A DNA stretch of 64,000 nt from an uncultured Opitutia bacterium (GTDB taxonomy: Bacteria > Verrucomicrobiota > Verrucomicrobiia > Opitutales > Opitutaceae), in assembly GCA_903896015.1 (NCBI GenBank), contig CAITWF010000059.1, positions 104,440 through 168,439 of the forward strand, written 5' to 3'. Numbering within the stretch: the stretch's first letter is position 1; the number at the start of each line of letters is the position of its first letter. The translations under genes and the position numbers were made by a program. The notes beneath the pieces are model-generated. The model was given only the letters and a program-made list of their open reading frames with translations, searched no databases and was not told the origin of the DNA. This document shows, in pieces, positions 44,668 to 52,723 of this stretch.

Positions 44668-46443
44668 TCAGGGTTGATTGCTAAAGAGATAATGATCCTC
44701 GGTCTCGCCGAGCAAATGATAATGAAACGTCGCGTCCGCGAAGAGCGGCGGCTTTCCGTCGGCCCGCGGTTGTTGGACGTCGCGTTTTCTTGCGACCACG
44801 AAAATGCGGCCGGGTTGTGCCCAGAGCTCGCGGAATTTCGTCTCGGTCATGAGCTGGCCGCGCGCGACCGCCACCGCGTCCTCCTTGAATTCAATTTCGC
44901 TGAACTCGAGCTTCTTCACGCTTTCTTCGCCGGCGATGCAGTCCACCGAGCGCTCCGCGTAAAAGGTGAAGCCCTGAAAAATATCAAAGTAGTGCATCAC
45001 CCGATCGCCGGGCTTGGCCGCCGCCTTCACGAGCAGCGCGAGAGGCTTGGTGCCGGGCTTGTTGATGTCGGGCGCGGCGCAAACCAGCGCGACGAGAAAC
45101 GCGGCCATCGTGACGGCGATTCCGCCCACGGCCACGCGCACACCACGCGTCTTCGCCAGCCACGGCACAAAGATTCCGCCGAGCAGCAGCACGGCGGCCA
45201 TTGCAAATGCCGGCGGCTGCAACGCGAGGGCGTGCTCCGGCGTGAGTTTCACGAGGTTCGGGCGCATCACGGCCATGCAGAGCGCGACGGCGAGGAGGCC
45301 GTTGAGAAATGAAAATACGCCGAGCCCGACGCGCAGCCGCGCCGCGCCGTCCGTTTCACGCGCGACCCGCGCCAGCCACGCGCCGATGAGCACCGCGAGC
45401 GCCGGAAAAATCGGCAGGATGTAAGGCATGAGCTTCGAACCCGACGCCGAAAAAAACAGAAAGATGAAGGCCGCCCAGATGACCAAGAACCCGGCGACCG
45501 CGTTTTCCTTTCGTTTCGCCCAGCCGCCGCGCAGGGCGTCGCGGACCGCCGGCCAGAGAAATCCCGTCCACGGAATCAGTCCCGCGATCACGATCCAGAT
45601 GAAGAAATGCCACGGCTGCACCCGGCTGGCCGCGCTGGTGGTGTAGCGCAACCAGTGCTCGAAAAAAATGTAGCGGTGCAGCCAGGTCGGGTTGCGCAGC
45701 GCCGCGAGCACGTGCCACGGCGCCGCGATGAGCAGAAACAGCAACGCACCGCTTGGCAGGTAGAGCGGGCGCAGGCGCTTCCATTGGTTGAAAATCAGCA
45801 GCCACAGAAACATCACCGCCCCCGTCACGAGAAACCCGATGAAGCCCTTCGCCAGCGTCGCGAGCGCCATGCTCACGTAAAGCTTGTAGAAATAAAGGCG
45901 GCGCGCGCACAGCGGCGACGTGACGGCCGACGCCGCAGGCTCCTGCACTCCAATGATGAAGGCAAACAGCGCGCGCGCCATCAGCACTGACACCGCCATG
46001 TCGAGGATGGGGAAATGTCCGAGTCCGAACCACAGCAGCGAAGTGCCGAGCACCAAGGCTGAAAGGAGGCCCGTTTCGCGATCGAACAGCCGCCGCGCCG
46101 CGCCGTAGGTGATGAGCACGCCCCAGAGCGCGAACAGCGCCGGCACGGCGCGTACCGCCCACTCATTAAGCCCGAAGATTTTTTCCGAGAGCGCCGTCGC
46201 CCAGTAAACGAGTGGCGGTTTCTCGAAGTAATTCACGCCGTTCAACCGCGGCGTCACCCAGTCGCCCGTGGCGAGCATCTCGCGCGCGATCTCGGCGTTG
46301 CGGCCCTCATCCGGATCGCTCAGCGGGTAGCTGCCGAGCCGGAAAAAATACAGCAGGCCCAACGCGAGCGCGAGGAGGAGCGCGTCGCGCCGCCACGACG
46401 AAGTCGCGGGCACAGGTGAAGCGGGATTATCTGAAGCAGGCAT
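44668..46443 (-). CDS. arnT: ArnT/PMT-family lipid A Ara4N transferase
   Basis: A 591-residue polytopic membrane glycosyltransferase. The acidic motif YPLSDPDEGRNAEIAREML and FEKPPLVYW near the N terminus match the ArnT/PMT family, with many membrane helices following and a periplasmic C-terminal domain. ArnT attaches Ara4N to lipid A from the undecaprenyl donor, giving resistance to cationic peptides. The ATG at 46443 is chosen; a TTG at 46479 is in frame but its codons coincide with the stem preceding the ATG. Placement directly before arnB confirms the role. Confidence 0.88.
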   Translation of the reverse strand: MPASDNPASPVPATSSWRRDALLLALALGLLYFFRLGSYPLSDPDEGRNAEIAREMLATGDWVTPRLNGVNYFEKPPLVYWATALSEKIFGLNEWAVRAVPALFALWGVLITYGAARRLFDRETGLLSALVLGTSLLWFGLGHFPILDMAVSVLMARALFAFIIGVQEPAASAVTSPLCARRLYFYKLYVSMALATLAKGFIGFLVTGAVMFLWLLIFNQWKRLRPLYLPSGALLFLLIAAPWHVLAALRNPTWLHRYIFFEHWLRYTTSAASRVQPWHFFIWIVIAGLIPWTGFLWPAVRDALRGGWAKRKENAVAGFLVIWAAFIFLFFSASGSKLMPYILPIFPALAVLIGAWLARVARETDGAARLRVGLGVFSFLNGLLAVALCMAVMRPNLVKLTPEHALALQPPAFAMAAVLLLGGIFVPWLAKTRGVRVAVGGIAVTMAAFLVALVCAAPDINKPGTKPLALLVKAAAKPGDRVMHYFDIFQGFTFYAERSVDCIAGEESVKKLEFSEIEFKEDAVAVARGQLMTETKFRELWAQPGRIFVVARKRDVQQPRADGKPPLFADATFHYHLLGETEDHYLFSNQP

Positions 46444-46446
46444 CGT

Positions 46447-46477
46447 GAAACCGACCGGAAGCCTCGCGGTCGGTTTC
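46447..46477 (-). promoter_or_regulatory. Hairpin immediately upstream of arnT
   Basis: A perfect 10-bp stem (GAAACCGACC with GGTCGGTTTC) with an 11-nt loop, ending 3 nt before the arnT ATG. It could block or control translation initiation of arnT. A second overlapping hairpin (GCCTCG/CGAGGC) on the plus strand is followed by a T-run at 46489-46495, but no plus-strand gene ends here. Confidence 0.4.
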
Positions 46478-46503
46478 AAGCGAGGCGATTTTTTTCCGCG
46501 CGC

Positions 46504-47610
46504 TCAGTCGCGGCGCTCGCGCAGCCGGGCGCGTTGCCACACCGCCAACACGCCCACGAGCGCAATGCCAAGCAACAGCGCCTTCGGCACGCCCCCAAGC
46601 GCGAGCGCCATCGCCGAGCCCAGCGCCCCGCCGATCCAGCGCGCAATCGCGAGCAGGCCGGCGGCCAGCCACACCTGGCCGCCCCGCGCCGGGTAAAACA
46701 CCAGCGCCGTCACATAGATGGAGGCGCCGAGGGCATAGAAAATCTGTGCCTGCGCGTAGGCTTGGGTGTCCGCCTGGGAGAGGTTGCAAGCGGCAAGCAG
46801 CAGCACCATCGCGAGCAACAGCATCCCCGCCGCCCAGCCGCGGTCGAAGGCCGCACCCGCCAGCGCGGCGATCAGAAAGTGCAGGCACGCCGTGCTGCCC
46901 TGCGACCACCAGCCATCCCACTGAAATTCGTGCTGCACCGCGGCGCCGCGAATCACAAAGAGCGCCGCCTTATCCATCCATACCAGTACCAGCAGCATCA
47001 CGATCCAAGCGAGCCAGACGCGCGACTGATAGTCCGGTGAAAACGACGTCGCGGCGAACCGCGGTCGCAGCGCCACCGCCGCCACCATCCCCGCCGCCGC
47101 GGCCGCCGCCGCGACGAGCGCCGGCACGGCCGCAGCTGCGAGATAAATTTGAGGCAGACTGAACAGCGCGAACGCCAGTCCCACGCCCACCCCGATCCAC
47201 ATGCCAAGTTTTTCGGAGCCGATCGCGGGCCGCAGCACCATGGAAAGCACGACCGCCACCCACCCGGCCGCGAGCGCCGCCACGCCCGAGAACACGACGA
47301 GCCGTTCCCAGGAATTCACGAGCAGCGCCGCCAGCATGGCCGCGGCGCTTACCGCAAAGCCGCCCGCCAGCGACCATTGCGGCCGGAAGGTCTGCGGCTC
47401 CGCCGCCGCCAAGAGGCAACCGATTGCTCCCGCCACGCCCATGATCGCCACCAAGAGATATTGTTTGAAGGGGTCCGCGCCGAGTTGCTGCGCCAGCTGC
47501 ACGACGACAGCATCGCGCAGCAACAGCGCGAACAACACCGTGGCCATCACCGTGATCACTGCCGCCGCAGTGACGTGCTGCTCAACTGGGCCGGACAAGG
47601 CTTGGGTCAT
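46504..47610 (-). CDS. Polytopic membrane protein of unknown function (MFS-like)
   Basis: A 368-residue protein from the ATG at 47610 with about ten hydrophobic segments, such as LAGGFAVSAAAMLAALLV, LVVFSGVAALAAGWVAVVLS and LAAGLLAIARWIGGALGSAMA. The repeat of helix pairs resembles a major-facilitator transporter, but no diagnostic motif is visible and the middle is unusually Ala-rich. It is upstream of arnT on the same strand, separated by a hairpin region, so a link to lipid A modification is possible but not shown. An in-frame upstream codon at 47631 would add 7 residues. Confidence 0.6.
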   Translation of the reverse strand: MTQALSGPVEQHVTAAAVITVMATVLFALLLRDAVVVQLAQQLGADPFKQYLLVAIMGVAGAIGCLLAAAEPQTFRPQWSLAGGFAVSAAAMLAALLVNSWERLVVFSGVAALAAGWVAVVLSMVLRPAIGSEKLGMWIGVGVGLAFALFSLPQIYLAAAAVPALVAAAAAAAGMVAAVALRPRFAATSFSPDYQSRVWLAWIVMLLVLVWMDKAALFVIRGAAVQHEFQWDGWWSQGSTACLHFLIAALAGAAFDRGWAAGMLLLAMVLLLAACNLSQADTQAYAQAQIFYALGASIYVTALVFYPARGGQVWLAAGLLAIARWIGGALGSAMALALGGVPKALLLGIALVGVLAVWQRARLRERRD

Positions 47611-47752
47611 CGCCCGCCTCCTGCCGCCCACCGTCCTCGAACTGAAGCTTCAGACCAATCCATATGCGGCATCGTGGGGAGACGCGCCGACTCTGGCAAT
47701 GTTCACGATTTTTTTCGTGCGCTCGCCGCCGGTTCGCGGCCAAATCGCCCCC

Positions 47753-48853
47753 ATGCCCGTCGCGACCAAGGCCTTCACGTTCATCTGCGGCGCCGACGAT
47801 TTTCTCGTGGGCCGGATGGGAACGAAGCGTTTCGCCGAGATGACCGTCGATGTCACGGATGAGTTCGCCCGCGAAACGATCAACGGCTTCGCGGCCAACG
47901 TCGCTGACGTCGAGAGTGCGATCAACCGCTTCCGCGACGCGGTGCAGACGGTCTCGATGTTCGGCGGCAAACGCGTCGTCTGGCTGAAGGACGTCAACTT
48001 CCTCGCCGACACCGTGACCGGCCGCGCCGAGAGCACGCTCAAAGTCGTCGAGGACCTGCAGCAAATTTTGGACGGGCTGAACCCCGACGAGACCGCCGTG
48101 CTCATCACCGCCGCGCCTGTCGATCGCCGTCGATCGTTTCCGAAGTGGTGCGAAAAGCATGCCGACTTCGCGCTCGCGGGTGGCGATAGTGAAGGCGCAG
48201 GCGAAGCGCTCGCGGGTGCCATACTTACCGAGGCGAAAGTGCTCGGGGTTAAACTCGGCCCCGGCGCCATCGAACTACTCCTCTCGAAAATCGGCCCCAA
48301 CGCGCGCCTCTTGATGGAGGAGACCAGCAAGCTCGCGACCTACGTTGGCGACGGCGCCACGATCGAGGAAGAGCATGTCGCCGAGCTTACGCCGAATGTT
48401 GCCGAGGGCGATTTCTTCGAGGCGGCCGAGGCGTTTTTCAGCGGCGATCTCAAGTGGACGCTCGCCGCGCTGCACCGGCATTTCTTCTCCGGCGGCGACG
48501 CGCGTCCGATCATCAGCGCGCTGCAAAACCGCAACCGCATCCTCCTGCAAATCCGCGTGCTGGTCGACGCCGGTGACGTGCGCGTCGGCCCGCGCGGGCT
48601 CGATGGCTTTCCGAAAGCACAGGCCGCTCACGGCGCGAAGTTCATCGGCGCGACCGAAAAGAGCTCGTATAATCTCTTCACGCAAAACCCGTGGTATCTC
48701 GGCAAACTCGCCGGCAGCGCAAAGCTCCCGACCCTGCGCCGCCTGATCGACAATCAGCACGAGTTGATCGCGGCCTTCGAGGAAATCATCCAGCGCCCGC
48801 ACGAGCAGGAGGAAGTTCTGCGCGAAATGGCGGTCCGGTGCCTCGCGGCTTAG
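47753..48853 (+). CDS. holA: DNA polymerase III delta subunit
   Basis: A 366-residue protein of the HolA type: FTFICGADDFLVGRMG at the start, AINRFRDAVQTVSMFGGKRVVW, VLITAAPVDRRRSFPKW and LFTQNPWYLGKLAG; it belongs to the clamp-loader AAA+ group with a degenerate ATP site. It opens the beta sliding clamp during loading. The ATG at 47753 precedes the family homology; ATG at 47699 is an alternative. It is divergent from the MFS-like gene. Confidence 0.9.
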   Translation: MPVATKAFTFICGADDFLVGRMGTKRFAEMTVDVTDEFARETINGFAANVADVESAINRFRDAVQTVSMFGGKRVVWLKDVNFLADTVTGRAESTLKVVEDLQQILDGLNPDETAVLITAAPVDRRRSFPKWCEKHADFALAGGDSEGAGEALAGAILTEAKVLGVKLGPGAIELLLSKIGPNARLLMEETSKLATYVGDGATIEEEHVAELTPNVAEGDFFEAAEAFFSGDLKWTLAALHRHFFSGGDARPIISALQNRNRILLQIRVLVDAGDVRVGPRGLDGFPKAQAAHGAKFIGATEKSSYNLFTQNPWYLGKLAGSAKLPTLRRLIDNQHELIAAFEEIIQRPHEQEEVLREMAVRCLAA

Positions 48854-48860
48854 GTGCGCG

Positions 48861-49550
48861 TCACTTCACCGCCCCGAAAACCACGGCCGCCGCTTCGCGC
48901 CAGAAGCACTCAGGCTCGGCGAAACCGGCGTCGACGAGCATCCGCAGCTCGTTGATCAACGGTGGATAGTAATCCTCGTGCGCCCAGCTCGCAAAATGTG
49001 CGTAGGCCTGTTGTTCGTCGATGCCATGGGGGCGCATCGACGCGGCCCAGAGTTTAAAGGCGTGATCGCGAAGTGCGGGCGTGGCGCACACGGCGGTGTC
49101 GGCGTTGACAAAAATCCCGCCGGGCTTCAACGCAGCGAAGATGTTTTTGTAGATGCCCGCCTTCACGCTCACGTCTTTCACGTGGTGGAGCGCGATGCAC
49201 GCGGCGACGGCATCGCACGGTAACAGGGAATCGGTAAAGGTGCGCTCGATGTAGCGGATCCGTTCGCCAAACACGGCGCACCGCTCGCGCGCGGTCGCGA
49301 GCATTTCCGGATCGGTGTCCCAGATTTCCACGGTGGCGCCGGGGAAACGTTTCGCGATGGCCGCGGCGAGCGCGCCGGTGCCGCCGCCGAGGTCGAGCAC
49401 GCGCGCGCCGGCACCGTCTTTCGGCAAGCTGAGTGCGAGCAGGTCGAGCTGCACGGGACGCATCGCGGGATAAGCGGGCACGAGTTTTCCGATCAGTTCG
49501 TCGTATTCGTCGATCTGGAGCTTGAGGTGACCGGAAACGGAATGGGCCAT
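48861..49550 (-). CDS. Class I SAM-dependent methyltransferase
   Basis: A 229-residue methyltransferase: ARVLDLGGGTGALAAAIAKR (motif I), VEIWDTDPEML, and ACIALHHVKDV followed by LKPGGIFVNAD. The overall pattern resembles small-molecule methyltransferases of the UbiE/Tam type; the substrate cannot be named. It is convergent with holA (7 bp gap). A terminator for the upstream carboxypeptidase lies before it. Confidence 0.85.
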   Translation of the reverse strand: MAHSVSGHLKLQIDEYDELIGKLVPAYPAMRPVQLDLLALSLPKDGAGARVLDLGGGTGALAAAIAKRFPGATVEIWDTDPEMLATARERCAVFGERIRYIERTFTDSLLPCDAVAACIALHHVKDVSVKAGIYKNIFAALKPGGIFVNADTAVCATPALRDHAFKLWAASMRPHGIDEQQAYAHFASWAHEDYYPPLINELRMLVDAGFAEPECFWREAAAVVFGAVK

Positions 49551-49586
49551 GCGCGAACGCTCGCGCGACCTTTAGTGCACGGCAAC

Positions 49587-49621
49587 AAAAAGCCCGGTCA
49601 TCGCGAGCGCGACGACCGGGC
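49587..49621 (-). terminator. Rho-independent terminator of the carboxypeptidase gene
   Basis: On the minus strand GCCCGGTC (49621-49614) pairs with GACCGGGC (49599-49592), followed by five T residues (49591-49587). It closes the M14 gene transcript, 26 bp after its stop. Confidence 0.85.
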
Positions 49622-49646
49622 GAAGTTTTTCCTTTGGCGGACGCGA

Positions 49647-52592
49647 CTAGTTGTCCGAGCTCGTGCCGCTCTGCGCGACGGACGGGACATTCGTCGCCGA
49701 GCCGAGGTAGAGGCCATTGAAGAACAGCTTGAACGTCCCGTGCGGCGTGCCGCGGAACGTCGCTTCCAGGCCCATCAGCACGAGGTGGCCTGCGCCGACT
49801 TTTGCTTCGGTGGCGAGTTCGCCGCCGTCGAGGTAGTTCTGGCCAATCGCCCAGCCGGCGTAGAGCGGCTCTTTCCCTTCGAACCACGCGACCTTCGAAA
49901 GCTGCATGGCCGCCGATTCGGTGCGATCGAAGACTGGGCTGTCGTCGAAGAACACGAAGCCGCTTTCCGGCATGCCGTAGGCCAGCGGATCCTTCGGGTT
50001 GAACTTCGCGCGGAGCACGGAGCCGGGGATGTAGAGTTTTTCGTTGCCGAGGTGGCGCGGTGCGCCGTCGGGGCCGGCCTCGACGAGATGATCCTTAATC
50101 GGCATACCCATCGCTTCGCCGATCGTCGCCGAGGCACCTACCGCGAGCAACGTGCCGCCTTCTTCGACGAACGTCTTGAGTGGCGGCACGGACTTCGAAG
50201 CCGTAACCGCGCCGAGCATCGAGCGGTATTGCTCGGGCACACTTTCTTCGGCGATGCCGAAGCCGCCGCCGCGACCGAAGCCGCCGCGACCGCCGCGACC
50301 TTCCGCGTAGGTGCCGCTGGGGAACACGATCACGTCGTAGCTCGCCTTGAGGTTGCCGGCGTCAATGACCTGGGGGAACACCAGCTCGAACGGAAATTCG
50401 TATTGCTCAAGCATCCAGCGCGTCCAGCCCGACGGCATCGAGCCGCCGTAAACGTCCACCAAGCCGATGCGGATCGGCTTCAGCTTCATTGCTTCGCCGG
50501 CGGGTTTTTCCGCCTGCGCGAACGCCGGGATGCCTTTTTCCTTCGCCGCTTTTTCCACAATCGGCTGAGATTTTTCATTTGCCGGAATCCAGAGCGCCCC
50601 AGCGCCGAGACTATTGCCGCCGACTGTCTGATCGTCCTTCAGCCAGTAAACATCCGCGCCTGCCTTGAGCAGGCGGTTCATCAGGATGAACGAGTCGTTG
50701 ATCTTATGGCTGACGAGCCAGCCCGCAGGTTTCGCCGCCCCAGCGATCGTTGCGGCCGGCGGCTTGACGAGGTCGAAGCCAATTTTTTCAAACGGGCCGT
50801 CGAAGCCTTCGAGGATGCGGTCGAACTTCACGCCCATCTGCACCGCGAGCGTCCAGCCCGTGATGTCATAGGGGCGCTTCGGCGGGCCACCCGGGTATTC
50901 GTAATCCATCGGGTGATCCTGCGGTTCAAACGTGTCGAGCACGGCCGGGCGGAACGCCTGCGCCATCTTCACCACGAACGAGCCGGCGGGATATTTTTTG
51001 CCGGCGACTTCAAAGTCCTTCGTCGCGCGATGCACGTCGACGCCGCCCTTTTGGAGCACGTTGACGAGCTTCACCGCCGTCGGGAAATCATCCTGATCAG
51101 CCGGGATGATGTAACCGCGCGGATCGCGAAACGCCGGATCGTGGAGCACCTTTTCGTAGAGTTCGGCCGGCATGCTGCGGACGAAAAACGGATTCGGCTC
51201 CGCTGCCGGAGCCGCTGCGGGAGCACCTGCTCCGCCCGGCGCCATACCCCCGCGGCCGCGGCCGCCGCCACCACCACCGCCGCCGCGACCACCCCGGCCA
51301 CCTGCGGCCGCGGGATCGAAGCCCGCAGCTTTCGCGGCCTCATTGAGCGCGGCGATGCGCTTCGGCGTGATCGTCCACGTGTCTTCGCTGCCCTTTTGGA
51401 TCGAGCGGCGGCCCATCGTGTAAATGTTGTAGAGCACGGTCTCGCGATTGCGCGACGCGTAATCCATGATCGCGCGCTGCAATTCCATCATGTAATCGAT
51501 CGACTGGCGGTAGTGCCACATCTGGGGCTTCACCGGGAGCGGCCACTCGGTCGTCGGCAGTTGCTTGTCAGCGATGAGCGGTACCGGCGCGGGCGTCGGG
51601 CCGCCGATGATTTCGGTGAGAATTCCGATGGTGTTGCGGAAATACGTCGCGGTGCGCATGCCGCCGTTGAACCACGTCGAATACGGCGCAGCCGAGCGCA
51701 TCGCCGAGCCGCCCATGCCCTTCGAGATCAGGCGCGCGTGCATGGCGGAGCCGACTTCCTCGATCCCGATCGGAATAAGCGGGTCGAAGTCGTAGTTAAA
51801 GGGATCGCGGAAAGGCGGGATGAACACCACCGCGCCAGCGGGGCCGGTCTGGTGGACATTATGCATGATCTGCGGATTCCACTCGACGAAGAGGACGCGA
51901 TTCTGGTTCGTCGTCTCCTTCATGTTCATCGTGATCGAGTCACGGTTGTCGTCGTGGCCGATGTATTTGTGGTAGAGCCGCGGCAGACCGCCGAGCGTGC
52001 GCTGCTTCTCGTCGGGGTTGTGCATATACCAGTTGGCGACGAACTCGACGCCGTCGGGATTCGGCACGGGCATCAGGAGAATGTTGTCGTTGAGGAAGCG
52101 CATCGTCTCCTCATCGGTCTTCGTGATCATCTCGTAGACCTGCTCGGCGAGGCTCTGCGAATTCACAGTCTCGGTGGCGTGGAGGCCGCCGTCGATCCAG
52201 ACGACGGTGCGGGCGACTTTCGCCATGGCGTGAGCCTCCGCCTCGGACATCTCGGCGCGGGCGAGCTTTTGCGACATTGCCTTGTAGTCGGCGAGCTTGG
52301 CCAGATTGGCCGGCGAGGAAATGATCGCCATGTATTGCTGGCGACCCTCCTCGGTGAGGCCGATGCTCTGGACTTTCAGGCGATCGGATTCGGTGGCCCA
52401 CTTTTGCAGCATCGAGGAGATCTGCGTGTAGCTGGCCATGTGGTAATCGTCGCCGATGTTGAACCCAATCATCTCCTTGGGCGGCGTGATTTTCGGTTCG
52501 CCAGCGGCGAATAGTGACGAAGCGGCGGTGAGGGCGAAGAGGCCGAGACTCATTCGAACGAGTCGGCCCTTCATTTGTCGGAGGGTGGTCAT
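49647..52592 (-). CDS. Large secreted M14 family zinc carboxypeptidase-like protein
   Basis: A 981-residue protein. After a signal peptide (LGLFALTAASSLFA) the carboxypeptidase domain carries DGGLHATETVNS, with the HxxE zinc motif H138 and E141, and PVPNPDGVEFV. M14 peptidases release C-terminal residues from peptides. The C-terminal half has flavodoxin-like/amidotransferase-type sequence (YDVIVFPSGTYAEG, GTLLAVGAS). Two Gly/Arg-rich low-complexity runs occur: one near residues 432-448 and one near 769-778. The ATG at 52592 starts a plausible signal; the ATG at 52574 is an alternative. It is downstream of a TonB-dependent receptor gene on the same strand, which may import its products. Confidence 0.85.
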   Translation of the reverse strand: MTTLRQMKGRLVRMSLGLFALTAASSLFAAGEPKITPPKEMIGFNIGDDYHMASYTQISSMLQKWATESDRLKVQSIGLTEEGRQQYMAIISSPANLAKLADYKAMSQKLARAEMSEAEAHAMAKVARTVVWIDGGLHATETVNSQSLAEQVYEMITKTDEETMRFLNDNILLMPVPNPDGVEFVANWYMHNPDEKQRTLGGLPRLYHKYIGHDDNRDSITMNMKETTNQNRVLFVEWNPQIMHNVHQTGPAGAVVFIPPFRDPFNYDFDPLIPIGIEEVGSAMHARLISKGMGGSAMRSAAPYSTWFNGGMRTATYFRNTIGILTEIIGGPTPAPVPLIADKQLPTTEWPLPVKPQMWHYRQSIDYMMELQRAIMDYASRNRETVLYNIYTMGRRSIQKGSEDTWTITPKRIAALNEAAKAAGFDPAAAGGRGGRGGGGGGGGRGRGGMAPGGAGAPAAAPAAEPNPFFVRSMPAELYEKVLHDPAFRDPRGYIIPADQDDFPTAVKLVNVLQKGGVDVHRATKDFEVAGKKYPAGSFVVKMAQAFRPAVLDTFEPQDHPMDYEYPGGPPKRPYDITGWTLAVQMGVKFDRILEGFDGPFEKIGFDLVKPPAATIAGAAKPAGWLVSHKINDSFILMNRLLKAGADVYWLKDDQTVGGNSLGAGALWIPANEKSQPIVEKAAKEKGIPAFAQAEKPAGEAMKLKPIRIGLVDVYGGSMPSGWTRWMLEQYEFPFELVFPQVIDAGNLKASYDVIVFPSGTYAEGRGGRGGFGRGGGFGIAEESVPEQYRSMLGAVTASKSVPPLKTFVEEGGTLLAVGASATIGEAMGMPIKDHLVEAGPDGAPRHLGNEKLYIPGSVLRAKFNPKDPLAYGMPESGFVFFDDSPVFDRTESAAMQLSKVAWFEGKEPLYAGWAIGQNYLDGGELATEAKVGAGHLVLMGLEATFRGTPHGTFKLFFNGLYLGSATNVPSVAQSGTSSDN

Positions 52593-52626
52593 AGCGGCGG
52601 AAGGACTAATTTTTGTTAAGCTGCAA

Positions 52627-52714
52627 GCCGGAGCTGCTGCGGTAATCGTGCCAGACGCGCGAAAGAATGCGATCGATGCGCAGAACTTTCGCGCGCCATT
52701 ACCCCGCCGCCGGC
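52627..52714. repeat. Large imperfect inverted repeat between TonB receptor and carboxypeptidase genes
   Basis: CGCGCGAAAG (52656-52665) pairs perfectly with CTTTCGCGCG (52686-52695); outside this GGTAAT (52641-52646) pairs with ATTACC (52698-52703), and GCCGG/CCGGC extend it. The resulting cruciform fills most of the intergenic DNA. It could be a terminator, processing site or regulatory leader for the carboxypeptidase. Confidence 0.5.
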
Positions 52715-52723
52715 ACGGTCCGC

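Noticed and set aside
49527..52514. Plus-strand open frame of about 995 codons opposite the carboxypeptidase gene
   Set aside because: It is the antisense shadow of a well-supported M14 gene; its composition (His/Arg/Ala-rich) is typical of high-GC antisense frames.
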